From: Glycine soja
Lineage: Eukaryota > Streptophyta > Magnoliopsida > Fabales > Fabaceae
NCBI RefSeq assembly: GCF_004193775.1
Contig: NC_041019.1
Location: 48,397,928-48,461,927, forward strand
Length of the DNA stretch: 64,000 nt
Reading direction: 5' to 3'
A program made the translations under genes and the position numbers. Of this stretch, positions 11,712 through 23,000 are shown in pieces (the stretch's first letter is position 1; each line of letters opens with the position of its first letter). Below the pieces are notes generated by a model that was given only the letters and a program-made list of their open reading frames with translations, had not been told where the DNA came from and made no database searches.

Positions 11712-12083
11712 TTTGGTCATCATGCAAGGATTGCTTCTCTTCTTGCATGGCTCTTCTCCACTCCACCAATTCATAAGTGTTACTCTCATGCAAGGATTTC
11801 ATCTCTTCTTGCATGGCTATTCTCCACTCCGGTGTTATTCTCATGCAAGGATTTCCTCTCTTCTTGCATGGCTATTCTCCACTCCACCAATTCATAGGTG
11901 TTATTCTCATGCAAGGATTGCATATCTTCTTGCATGGCTCTTCTCCACCACCAATTCATAAGTGTTATTCTCATGCAAGGATTTAATCTCTTCTTGCATG
12001 GCTATTCTCCACTCCACCAATTCATAGGTGTTATTCTCATGCAAGGATTGCATCTCTTCTTGCATGGCTCTTCTCCATTTTTC
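11712..12083 (-). repeat. Tandem repeat of a copia pol-derived segment, six units
   Basis: This is the second-domain counterpart of 10240-10545, with six units instead of five. On the minus strand it again encodes iterations of AMQEE(K/M/D).SLHENNTYEL(V). The differing copy number shows the array has expanded or contracted since the two internal domains separated. Confidence 0.85.
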
Positions 12084-12193
12084 AATTTTGTAAACACATC
12101 CTTGAACATGTCTCCATCATGAGCGACGTTATCCTCTATCTTGAACTGCACGAGCTAATGACGGCTCCAGATGAACTTGACTCTTGATACCAC

Positions 12194-12277
12194 TGTTGGG
12201 AAAAACTCGATGGGAGGAAATATCGGGGAGATTCTTTTACCCGATGTGGGACTTCATCTCACACTTGTACTCTAACA
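12194..12277 (-). repeat. Internal miniature LTR, copy 2 (84 bp)
   Basis: Same structure as 10656-10738: starts TGTTGGG, ends CTCTAACA, preceded by cttgatacca and followed by catctccccctcaag. Its presence in both internal domains shows that the mini-LTR was part of the element before the two domains formed. Confidence 0.75.
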
Positions 12278-12526
12278 CATCTCCCCCTCAAGTGTGAGTC
12301 TCTTCCACATGGAAGCCTCCCCCTTCGAGCGAAAGTTATCATCCACGAGTATAACCATTAGAGCCTTCATGCTCTAGCTACCTGCGGTACTTGCACCGCC
12401 GCTCCATATGCGGGACACGCTGCCTGGACTCACCGCCAGGAAGACTTTCGATACAAGGGATCCCCAAAGCTGAGATCCATCATCGCCATCTTACTCGTCT
12501 GAGCCGATCACCAAGTCGAACAACCT

Positions 12527-12539
12527 GGCTCTGATACCA
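12527..12539 (-). other. Primer-binding site beside right LTR
   Basis: On the minus strand this reads TGGTATCAGAGCC, a full match to the standard initiator tRNA-Met primer complement. It lies one base from the right LTR (the element's true 5' LTR). Confidence 0.85.
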
Positions 12540-12540
12540 C

Positions 12541-13150
12541 TGTTGGGAAAACTCAGACTTTCCCGCTTCGTGAAGTTAAGATAGGCACTTAGTAATTAAA
12601 GGTAGTAATGGGAGCACACGATTATAATTCTCCAATATGGAGATTCTTCCACTATACAAAGTGATAGTAGGGTTACAAGGATGTGTTTACAAAATTGACT
12701 CACTCTATGATGGCTCACTCAAGCTTGAGGATAGAGACTTCCCAAGCTATTTATCTTCTCTCTCAAAGAGGTTCTTTCTCACTCTAAGAAGTGGATTCAC
12801 TCTTTGTCTTGGATGGATAGGAATGAAGGCTCCTACCCTTATTTATACTATTCCACCTCCACAATGAATGGTGGAGATTACTTGTATCCTAGGGTGGAGA
12901 TTAATTCTCTAGAATGCTCCACACATTCTAGGAGTCTCTACACTCTTCTACTCTTTTCCATATCTTTCCATAAGGTTCCAGAAGGTTCCACACATCTCTA
13001 GAATATTCTAGAGGTTTCCACATTCTTCCACAAGCTTCTAGAGAGTTCTGCACTACTCTAGAGTTCTCAGGATATTCTAGAAAATTCTACACTTTTTCAG
13101 AAAGCTCTAGAATTTTCTATAACCTCTCCAATTAAGGAGGGATCCCAACA
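12541..13150 (-). repeat. Right LTR (5' LTR in element orientation), 610 bp
   Basis: TGTTGGG...TCCCAACA ends; nearly the same length as the left LTR and shares its private block near 12770-12795. It is followed directly by the target duplication CAATT. Its TATA box is at 12840-12847 and would drive transcription leftward through both internal domains. Confidence 0.92.
12976..13121 (-). promoter_or_regulatory. Heat-shock-element array in right LTR
   Basis: Perfect TTCcaGAAggTTC at 12976-12988, GAAtaTTCta core in the second cluster, TTCtaGAAaaTTC in the fourth, and a terminal six-unit cluster with two decayed ends. As this is the 5' LTR, it is the copy that would control full-length transcription. 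Confidence 0.75.
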
Positions 13151-13476
13151 CAATTGTAGTCTAAATCAAAGCTTTGCTAAAATGCAACTTCCCATAAATA
13201 ATATTTAATAGTAGTTAAACCTATTTTGGGAGTGAGGAATTTAAATATCAGTATAATTCAATTAAAATATATTAAAAATAAAAATTAGCCGTGATAGATT
13301 GACCGAGCGTTAGATTAAGCCAGAGACTAACTAACATAAGTTTAGGTTAGAACTAGAAACATTCATAAATTTACATAAGCTTAAGATCGAAGAAACAAAA
13401 GCTAAAGAAATAAAGAATAATAGAAGAAAAAAAAGAGAAAGACCCTTATTGCAGTGACGAGGTGGAGGGATGGAGC

Positions 13477-13903
13477 GGCAAATTGACTTCCGGGGGTTCT
13501 ATTTAAAAATTTATTATCTAATAAGGTCTGTTTTAAAAATTATTCCCAAGGGGAGGGTCTGTTTCTATAAGCATTTTACTGCTCAAACTGACGAAACAGC
13601 GTGAACATGAATGTTTCGCTGTCCAAACTGGCGAAACAATGTGTAGTGGGTAGGGGCCATTTTGTCAAAACGGATGGCGAAATACACTGCACGTGCCAGC
13701 TATTTCGCCAGTACAGATGGTGAAATACTCTGCACCCTCTCACCCCTACTCTGACGCACACTACACCTACACCAAAAATCACCAATTTCACTGTTCCTCT
13801 TGGTAAAATATGTGTTTCGCTATGCTCCTCGACGAAATGTTTACACAAAACAAATCTCCTACGTAAAATGTTTCAAAACATACCCTCCTGAGATCAATTT
13901 GCC
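13477..13903. mobile_element. Mutator-like MITE, 427 bp, with perfect 9-bp target duplication
   Basis: It starts GGCAAATTGA and ends TCAATTTGCC (10-bp perfect terminal inverted repeat, imperfect similarity further in). It is flanked by GGATGGAGC at 13468-13476 and again at 13904-13912. A 9-bp duplication with GG...CC ends is the hallmark of Mutator-like elements. The interior repeats short motifs such as cgaaac and gcgaaata in both orientations and has no transposase. Confidence 0.9.
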
Positions 13904-15616
13904 GGATGGAGCAAAGACATTGTTTAGTGATGAAAGTTGTGGTTAAAGGAATTTTGTTAGTTTTTCGAGAAGTAATTATATTCATATTAACTATCATTAC
14001 TTAAAACAATAGTGAAAAGAGGAACCACACACAAAAATAATGATTGTTTTATTTTATTGATTCATATATTTTTTTTTTCTATAATGAAAATATTTTAAAA
14101 AAATAGTAACTATAAAGTATAATATTTTATTATTATTATTAACATTTATTTTTAAATTTTGTATATATCTAAATCTAATCTAAATTATATACAAATACTA
14201 CTACATTATTAAATGTATACTCATAAGATAAGATTTGATGATCAGCAAAAGTACTACATGACAGTAGCAGCCACCGTTCTTTGTGCATAAGAAAAATAGT
14301 GATTTTTTTTTTCATTACACAAGGCTAAATTTGTGATTCCAATTTCCACATATTTATCACTACATCACCCGAGAATTGAGATCTCTCCATGGAGTCGGAG
14401 ATGAGTCCCGGCGGAATGTTCGTGCAGAGACGCGAAGCGGCGGCTGCGGCGGATAACGGCGGCGCCGCCGGAAACGACAACATGACGACGGTGATGGTCA
14501 CTGTCGCCCACCATTCTTCCCTACCAACTCCACTTTCTGTTAGTCTCTTCTCTCTATCATCGAATTTTAAATTTTTCGCCATTAGGTGAAGTGTTCTTGA
14601 CTTTTGCCATATGGTCAACGAAATTTCCACTTTTTTTTTTAATTTTATTTCCATGGATCAGCATTTTCATTGTTACTCACTTTATGTATATGTTAAGAAG
14701 GGAAATGATTGAATGATGAGAATAGAGATAAAATTAACACTAAAAAATAAAAAATAAAAATTGCCCTAAAAAAATAGACGAGGGATTTCTATCGAGATTA
14801 ATACGTTCGTTATTTTGGAATAGGTAATTTTATGAAAACCGAACCAGATGTGTTAGGGAAGGAAGCAAAATAGTATTATAGATTTTGGAAATACCTAAAT
14901 TTTTCCTTATACATGCACTTGATATCCACAGCAACTAAATTGTGTTTTGTGAGAAAATAAGAGGAATATGTTGATAAACTTTAGAGTTCTGGGACCTGAA
15001 GCAAATTGCATGATTTCTATTCATACTATTTCATAACATACAGTTTTGTCCTACATTATGACATTGGTTCTCCTTCATCTAGAATATGTTTGATGAACTT
15101 GCCTTAGAAGTTACAGCAATTTACTAGTAGCTTATACTTTAGAAATTAGAAGATGTTTATGGATAAATAACTTAAACATTTATAAAAGTGAGCTTATCAC
15201 ATGGGAGCTTCCATCACAAACTTTGAGGTTATTGAAATAAGTTAGAAAAGGTTATGGAATGTTTATAAGCCATTTTGATAAGCCAAACAAGCTCTGCATA
15301 ATCATTTATGTTATAAGCTTTCAATAAGATTATGTTCTGTTGTCATTGGTATGTGTGTCTTGGTTTTAACTTAGTCTTCAATGGCAGGGGATGTTAAGAG
15401 ACTGCTTGTACACAGAACTGGTTTATAGCCTGAAGAGCAACGACTCTTCTTTGGAGGAAAAGAAAAGGACAATGAAGGGCATTTGCATGCAGAAGGTGTG
15501 AGGGACATGTCAAAGCTTTTGCTTTTGGAGGATGCTTGTAGAGAAGAGAGGAAACATGAGGAAATTAGAAAACACAATGAAATGTTAAAGGCTTCTGAAG
15601 CTGTTGCTGAAGTTAG

Positions 15617-15782
15617 CTATGAAGCACCGACACCGACACCGACACTGACACGGACACCGGACATGACATGGACATGGACACGTGGACACCTGTAAAAATA
15701 ACTAAAAATAATGTGGACACGTGTGTCGTGTCGGTGTCGGACACCAGACACGGCAAGGGGCTGGGGTGTCCCTGCTTCATAG
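15617..15782. mobile_element. 166-bp MITE inside BAG exon 2, 8-bp target duplication
   Basis: The ends are CTATGAAGCA and its exact complement TGCTTCATAG, and the copy is flanked by GAAGTTAG at 15609-15616 and 15783-15790. Removing one duplication plus the element rejoins the BAG reading frame as AVAEV/REEVDKLAER, which proves insertion into coding sequence. The interior is rich in CCGACA/GGACAC repeats and partly self-complementary. An 8-bp duplication fits the hAT superfamily, but the termini are not classic hAT, so the superfamily is tentative. Confidence 0.88.
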
Positions 15783-17282
15783 GAAGTTAGAGAAGAGGTG
15801 GACAAGCTCGCTGAGAGGATGAACCTGTTTATCATTTTATTCTTTGGTTATAGAAACATAATAACTGGAGCTGAGAATGAGGATATGACTGATTTTGATT
15901 AGCAGGTATCTGTCTTAGAAGTGGCTGTGGATGGAGGGACCAAGGTTTCTGACAAAAATTTTTTGATGTCCACAGAGTTGCTTATGAGGCAATTGCTGAA
16001 ACTGGATGGTATTGAGGCTGAAGGTGAAGTAAAGCTGCAGAGAAAAGCTGAGGTAGTGTTTATGGTGTTAGAGCTTCTAACTTAATTTTAACTATTTGTG
16101 TATTAGTTATTGTGTTTATTATGGTATTCTCAAAATCCCATATATTTAATATGTCATGGACACTGACTTTTCTTAGTATTTTATATATATATATATATAT
16201 AAGTAGCACTTGGGATTATATGCTATGATTTTTCTGAAGTGATTTTTACCATGATATATTTCAACATTTATCTATAAATCAGTTTCATTCATGCAATGTG
16301 GGTTAATATTTTGTGCCAGCAAGCCTTTCTTTCTTAACCTAATAGTATCAATGTATATGAGATTTTTGTTTACTGGATTTGATCCTCTGAATTAGAGAGC
16401 TAGAAGTGGATAGAGTAGTTACCTTAGCTAAGAAGATAATGCGAGACTTGTATTGGTAAACATTTTAAATAAGATTTTCATAATATGCATTAGATATTCC
16501 AGGAAAATTCAGCATCAATGAACTCCTATTGCATGAATTTCTTTAAAAATGTTCTTTTGGGCATTTTCTTAAGATAACTTCTGATATATTTTCTGCCCCC
16601 TGTGAGTGAATTTTCTAAGCAAGCATTTTCTAACGTCACTTCCACTAGAAAATTGTGCTGGTTTGGTATAGTTGTAGTTCCTGTCACGGTCATGGAAATT
16701 TATTAAGAAAATGCCAATGGCTATTGCTGGTCAAGTAATGAGACTTTTCTCGTCAAGAAAAAATGCATTTGAAGAAGTAGCTTAGGGATGAAAATGATAT
16801 GTGGTGATGTTAAAGGATTATTATAGTAATGAATGTAGTTTTCTTGCATTTATTTAGGTTATAAGTTTTATAACCCTAATTTTGATGTCTGTAGAAATAG
16901 TGGCTTTAGTTTAACCTTCTCGACCTTTCCCTTCAAGCTTATCTCTATAGGACAGGTTATTGTCTATTGCCATGAGAAAGTTTGAGTTGTAGGTCTCGGC
17001 TATTTATAGTATTATTTTTCATTTGTGAATTCTTGCCATGTCATCATAATTTACTGATTTTATCCATGTTAAGTATGTAGATCACCTAACCATGTCGTCC
17101 TGTCTTACATTTCTCAGTTCTCACCATTGTTTTTCTGTAAACTAGATCCTGCTACATCATCAATATGACCATAAATCATGTCCAGTTAGCCATTTTGATG
17201 TGCATTGGGAGTTGAAACTTGAAATATAGTTTGTCACTATCAGTATCTTAATCAAATACTATCTAAACAAGTCCCCCCTGTG

Positions 17283-17307
17283 CCCCCCCCCCCCCCCCCC
17301 CCCCCCC
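17283..17307. repeat. Poly-C homopolymer, 25 bp
   Basis: A run of 25 C residues lies in the last intron of the BAG pseudogene. Such runs are rare in AT-rich plant introns and hard to sequence, so the true length may differ. Confidence 0.8.
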
Positions 17308-17640
17308 TCTAGCATTGAGTGAAATAATGTACTTTTTACTTAAATTTTTGTGCATGGTGAGTGATGAACTTACCATTTTGATAATCATTGATAATTGCAT
17401 TATCTTTGATGGCCTGAACACCAGCTTTTTCACCCTTCAACAGGTGCATCGTGTGCAGAACTTTGTAGATACACTAGATTCTCTGAAGGCAAAGAACTCC
17501 AACCCTTATACTACCATTGTAAAGCTGTCTCTGTAGCAACCCAATGGGAGACCTTTGACTCTGGAATGGGAAGCTTGAATGCCCCAACCTCAATGACATC
17601 TTCTAGAAATGTAATTCAAGATTGGTAGCGGCTTGATTAG

Positions 17641-20026
17641 CTCAGAAATTGCTATGGTAGCATTAAACGACAAAGCATATACAACACCATATTTTTAGAT
17701 CTTGATTCCTCAATCTAGGTTGATTTTTTTGTAATTTTCTGTGCTCAAGACAATATCTGTAAACCATTTGACTGCCTTAGGGTGCATACTTTGAATTTAG
17801 AATTTGGAATGAAGAGGAGGAGCATAATCCGGTTATTCCTTTAGATAATCCGTCCATGAAATTCGGAGAGTGCATCCATTGTTAGTTCTGATATGCACTG
17901 AAAAGATTGTGGATAGCAAGTACACTACAGCCATTGTTTGATAACTGTCAGAACTTAGAAATGGCAAGATTTGTTTATGGAGAATGTTATAAAAGGCGAT
18001 TAAAAAATTTCAATTTCCAAGTAAAATCAAGAGGGGAAACTAAATCCTATAACAAATTGAAACAAACGGTGGTACTCAAATGGAGGTAAATTGTAGTAAT
18101 TAATGCAACAATAGTTTTATCTTAGTGAGGTTGAGTATAAGATTAAAAAATAGTTTGAATGAAAACATATGGAGGTTTGGATTATTAATAGTACCCAATT
18201 ATATAAACTGCTTCCAAGTCCAACAGAGAGACATGGAATAGCATGTTAAGATACTACGTAGACACAAACAGAACATTTATAAATGAATTTGGTTTGCGTC
18301 AAAGTGTGTTGGCATTCTAAACACAATAACTTTTTTTTTTTAATGAGTGAGGAAAACACAAGGTATATACATATAAATTTTAATATTTTTTTAAAAAAAT
18401 AGTCCTTTTTTTTTCAAAACTTAAATTCATATTCATTTTTCTCATTCGTGCTCCATGTTAATGCCTTCTCTAAGGCTGTGATTGTTGTGTTTTCTTTTTC
18501 TTTTTTCCTGTAACTTTACCAAAAAAAAACAGAAAAAACTCATTCGTGCAATTAATTCCAGTCACAAATCAATGGAATACATGAATTCAAAGAGGAAAAT
18601 TTTTCACATTGGAAAACTGGTGTCTAATTATAAATTAAGGGAAGTTGTAATCCATTTCATTCACTCTTGAATTTAATGCTGGATATATGGTAAAAGTAAA
18701 ACTTAAAAGACTTTGAGTTTCTTGTAATATTTTCTTGTCAAATTAATCCAAGAACAAGATTTAAGATGAATGCAGAGTAAACTTTTGTACTATATGATCC
18801 TACATGATAGATGATGTAATTAAGATATAAGTAATATACTATAACATGATATAAAAAAAACTGTAACATCCAGGTCCAAAGAGACTGCTCTAATTAATGG
18901 AAGACTTTTCAATATAGAACAAACGTGACTAATAAATAAATAAGTAAATAAAAGAGCTACTAATTATCAATAAGTGAAAGGACAAATGGCTTTGCTTTGC
19001 ACATATCAACTCAAGGTGAGTGAGGACGGGTGTTGTCCCACTAGCCGAGAAATTAAATTGCATTCTCATTCAATTTCCGTATAAAACAAACCACTCAACG
19101 TGATGGATTTTTCCAACTTCTTAATTTTCATCCTATCCTATTATTCTTCTAACCTACCAAATGCCACTTTTCCACATGGATTAATTAAATTTTCCATAGA
19201 AGGTTCATCTATATGTATAAATTGTGAAAAAAAACCAATTCTTATATTAAAACACCAGTTTAGCTTACTTTCGTCGCTAACTTTGAACTTTCTCAATTCC
19301 ACATTATAGTATATACTTGAAGTCGCTCCATTCCAAAGTCAATGGCTTTGGAAGGAAGTACATTTGTAGTACCATCAATTTGGAAAACTTGTGCTCAGTT
19401 TATGAGAAACTTATCTATTTTGTTGTAAAGTAGTCTTGGCTTTTTCTTTTGAAGAATTTATATTTGACACTGTCAAAATATTTCGAACCAAACTTCATTC
19501 TGAAATGCATAACTAAATAATTTTACCTTTAAGTGAGCCAAAATAAAATTTGTTTGACAAGGACTAGGTGAAAATTTTGGAGTTAAAACCATTCTTTTAA
19601 AATTTATACATAGGATAAATTTTCTAAAAGTGGTCACTGAAGTTATCTAAGTATAAATTACTCATTCATAGAATTGATAAATATTTCGTACCCATTACAT
19701 GATGATTTTTTTTAACAATTATGTACTAAGCATTTCGTAAAAAGAAAATTTGATATTCTTCTAGTAATTAAAACATATAAGTGGAAAAGAAAACTAATCA
19801 CAAGCTCCTTCAAAAATTGACAAATCTAAATTTTATAAACATGTCAACACAATCTGTGCCAGAAATATATGATCAGGTCTTCGAATGAAGGATGGCCAGA
19901 GGAACACCAGATCTCAAAACTTGAATTTTCTTTCATGACAAAATCAAATTTCTACTTACACCACTCACGGATTCATCACATAACTTTATACATATGTGTG
20001 AGCAAAGCACAGCCGAATTTCTTGAC
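17641..20026. other. Intergenic DNA between BAG pseudogene and AMT gene
   Basis: AT-rich with no recognisable coding exon, RNA gene or clear transposon. It should contain the 3' untranslated region and polyadenylation signals of the ammonium transporter at its right end; none can be assigned firmly. Confidence 0.55.
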
Positions 20027-23000
20027 TCATAAGTTTATGGTCACCCCTCTTGCACCATTAACATAAGGTGACACAAAAGTGTTGCCACTTTGCAAGGAAC
20101 CATGCCTAGTTGGGTCATATTTTTCTCCATCACCCCAGAGGGCATAAGCTTCCTCACCGTGGACGGCGTCGTCGCCGATTTCCAGCTGCTCATCCGGCAT
20201 CCTCAAGGGTATGAACAATTTTATGACAAGGAGAATGATGGTGGTGGACACCAAGTTCCATCCAATGACAAACATGGCCGCCACCAATTGCTTGAAGAAC
20301 TGCATACCACCACCACCACCATAGAATGCACCCCTTGAGTTGGTAACCGGCAATAGTAGTCTACAAAGGGCTGGTTCTGCTAATAGACCTGTGAGGAGAC
20401 CACCCAAAAGGCCAGCCACAGCATGTGTGTGAAACACACCAAGGGTGTCATCCACCTGAATGTAAATACATTTTACAAAATTATGTTAAGGACAAAGTAT
20501 AATACTAAGCAAAATACCAAGAGTTTAATATATATAGTCAGGGTATGGTTAACCAATAAAAAATACATCAAATATAATTTTAAAAAAAATTATTATAAAA
20601 ATCAATAAATTTATTACACATTACAATAATTAAGTAACCATATAAAAATGTTTTACATTTATATAGTTGATAATATTTTTTTTATAAATGTAGATATAAT
20701 TGGCTAAAAGAAAGAGTTTAAAATAATTTTATACAGTGAACTAATCATAAGTCATGCTATAATAAGTTTAAGTTAGTTATTATAAAATTAAGAAAAAAAA
20801 AATATTAAAAATACTATTATGCACGAATTTGTGTATATGCACCAAGAGTCTTATAATTACCTTTATCCTTGATTTCCGTCAATGATTTTATTTTTTATTT
20901 TTTATATTAAGATGCAACCAATAATATTTAGGCACATGTTTTCCTACTAGGTTCGTGCATATAGTTATCGTACTATATAGCTATATAGCACTGCTGAAAA
21001 ATAATATATAACAATATCTTGTTACTTAATAGTGTAATTTTTTTTTTTATAAAAGTACTAATTCTTATTACATTCCGTATGTGATTAGTTATGTAGATTC
21101 CAAATTAATTTTCATCTAAAAATTCAAGTTGGTTAATGAAATACGATAAAATTTATATAACTAAAGGTGGATATAAATAGAGACATGGAAGGCGACCTAA
21201 CTAATTAAATATGCATGATCCACGAAGTGCTTTTCTAGTAATGAAAAATAAGATTCAAAATGTAATTAATAATGAGTAGTTGAAGTTTGGTGGTATGATA
21301 GTGATCTTTGTGGAGTAATTAGGCAAGGCTAGATTATGCTTAGACGAAAATGTCATCACGCCATTATGGTAAACAAAAGTATTCAAGGAATCTATTAAAG
21401 CAATGAAGAGAAAAATCGAAGAACAAGGTAAATGCGTAGTACTGTTTATCGTCATTTTAACAGGTTAGTTACTTCTGGTCCTTAAATATTAATTTACTTA
21501 AAAAAAGATTTTTTTAAAAATAAAAATCAATTAAATTTTTAAAAATGAGGTGACATCAGCCACTCCTTACTCCCCGAGAAAACGAGGATGACTTTCATCT
21601 TTACATCATCTATTTTTTTATATAAAAAATAATAATAAATGACACCTAAGTGGGCAAAATAAAATGAAAGTGGTTGGAATCAACGGATGACCTGAAGTTT
21701 AGGTCATTATTTTTTTCTAATATTAAATGAATATTCACAAACACGTGCACTGCAAAAGTGAAGCTACACCTAAAGTCTATGCTTAAATTATAAATGTAAG
21801 AGTCTATGGATGGAAAGATAAATAAATAAAAATATAGAGAAAGAGTGAGTAATAGATGTAACCAATGATATGATAAAAAAGGAAAAAGAGATGAAAAAAA
21901 AAAAGACAAAATGAAAGTGAAGGATAAAATGAATACTATAAGTTAAGTATTTTGTGGGGAAAAATTTGTGATGTGAGTTAAGAAACCCTGACCTTTTGTA
22001 GCAAGGTTGACTTTTTATGCAAAATCATCATGGTCACCCATGGAATGCTCCCAGATAATATTCCCATCAGTATAGCAGCCCACGATTGCACAAGCCCTGC
22101 AAGTTGTAGTCACATTTCATATTATTTGTCAAAAACAGAATCAATGGAATCGTTTTCATTGTTTTTAATATTGTTGGATAAAATTAAAAGAGTTTAATTC
22201 ATATGCATAGTAAAATATTTTTATACGCCATCATATTTATAAATGTAGCGTGATAATAAAGTAATTAAATTCCGTATTCATTCAATGTTTATGTAAACAT
22301 AATGTTTTGTCAGCGAATTTAAACTTTAATTTTCTTTTATTTGCAAGAATTAAAGAAAGTTTACAATAATCCTCATATTCTACGTAATTCTCATACTCTT
22401 CTTAATCAATTGAGCTAATTCTTTAAATTTTTAATTAACTAAACTCTAGTATACTAATTGTAAAACATTTGACAATACTACTTAATCCAATGAGAGAGAT
22501 TCATTCAATATAACCCAAGTTGCAAAATAAAAGCAAAATAAGTATTATTTAATAAAAAAAAGTATTATTTACTTTTCAAAACATTAATGGGCAAGAGTTT
22601 TGTATTTTATCTCATTGAGTAGTCATAAATGTGACCATTATTATATTAAGAAGCAAGGACAATTTTTATACCTGCTCCTGGGGTGATGCATACAAGTCCA
22701 GTCATCATGCCCTGCACAGCTCCAATCACCGAAGGTTTCCCAAAGAAAATGACATCCAAAGTTGTCCACACAAGGAGGCTAGTGGCTGCACAAATGTTTG
22801 TGTTCAACACCGCAATTGAAGATGCAATGTTTGCAGCATATGGTGCTCCACCGTTGAACCCTGACCACCCCATCCACAACAACCCAGCACCAGCAAGCAT
22901 AAGTAGCACGTTGTTTGGTGGAAACCTCTCCCTGTCACTCTTCAACCTTGGTCCAACCTGCACATGTACAACATATTTAATGCACCCACAATCAAAAACC

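Larger units (their letters stand above)
9559..13150 (-). mobile_element. Three-LTR non-autonomous retroelement (LTR-internal-LTR-internal-LTR)
   Basis: Three direct LTR copies (9559-10169, 11002-11641, 12541-13150) enclose two related internal domains (10170-11001 and 11642-12540). Each LTR runs from TGTTGGGA to TCCCAACA in plus-strand reading. The whole block is bounded by a perfect 5-bp target duplication, CAATT, at 9554-9558 and 13151-13155. Element polarity is minus: the complement of an initiator-tRNA-Met primer site (TGGTATCAGAGCC) directly abuts the middle and right LTRs on their internal side, and a purine tract abuts the left and middle LTRs on the other side. There is no gag or pol beyond a short repeated pol fragment, so movement must have relied on another element's proteins. 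Length and lack of coding fit a TRIM/LARD-like class. The three-LTR layout and internal mini-LTRs are unusual. Confidence 0.9.
14389..17640 (+). pseudogene. BAG-family co-chaperone gene, disrupted
   Basis: BAG1-4-type plant proteins carry an N-terminal ubiquitin-like domain and a BAG domain that binds Hsp70. Exon 1 (from 14389) encodes MSPGGMFVQRR and the start of the ubiquitin-like domain. Exon 2 (from 15388) continues it: DVKRLLVHRTGL, PEEQRLFFGGKEKDNEGHL. Exon 3 (15906-16052) and exon 4 (from 17444) encode the BAG domain, including LLMRQLLKLDGI, KLQRKAE and VHRVQNFVDTLDSLKAKNS. Lesions seen: a frame break near the end of exon 1 (about 14520); TAG at 15426-15428 where relatives usually have Glu; a 166-bp transposon in exon 2 that adds a stop at 15693-15695; AT instead of GT at the exon 2 donor near 15819; a one-base deletion near 17520; and TAG at 17626-17628. 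Introns are retained, so this is a decayed duplicate and not a retrocopy. A truncated product is possible but a full BAG protein is not. Confidence 0.88.

Noticed and set aside
10240..12083. Evenly spaced repeats resembling a CRISPR array
   Set aside because: This is plant nuclear DNA; the spacers are themselves near-identical, units are joined in a coding-derived tandem array, and the block sits inside an LTR element.
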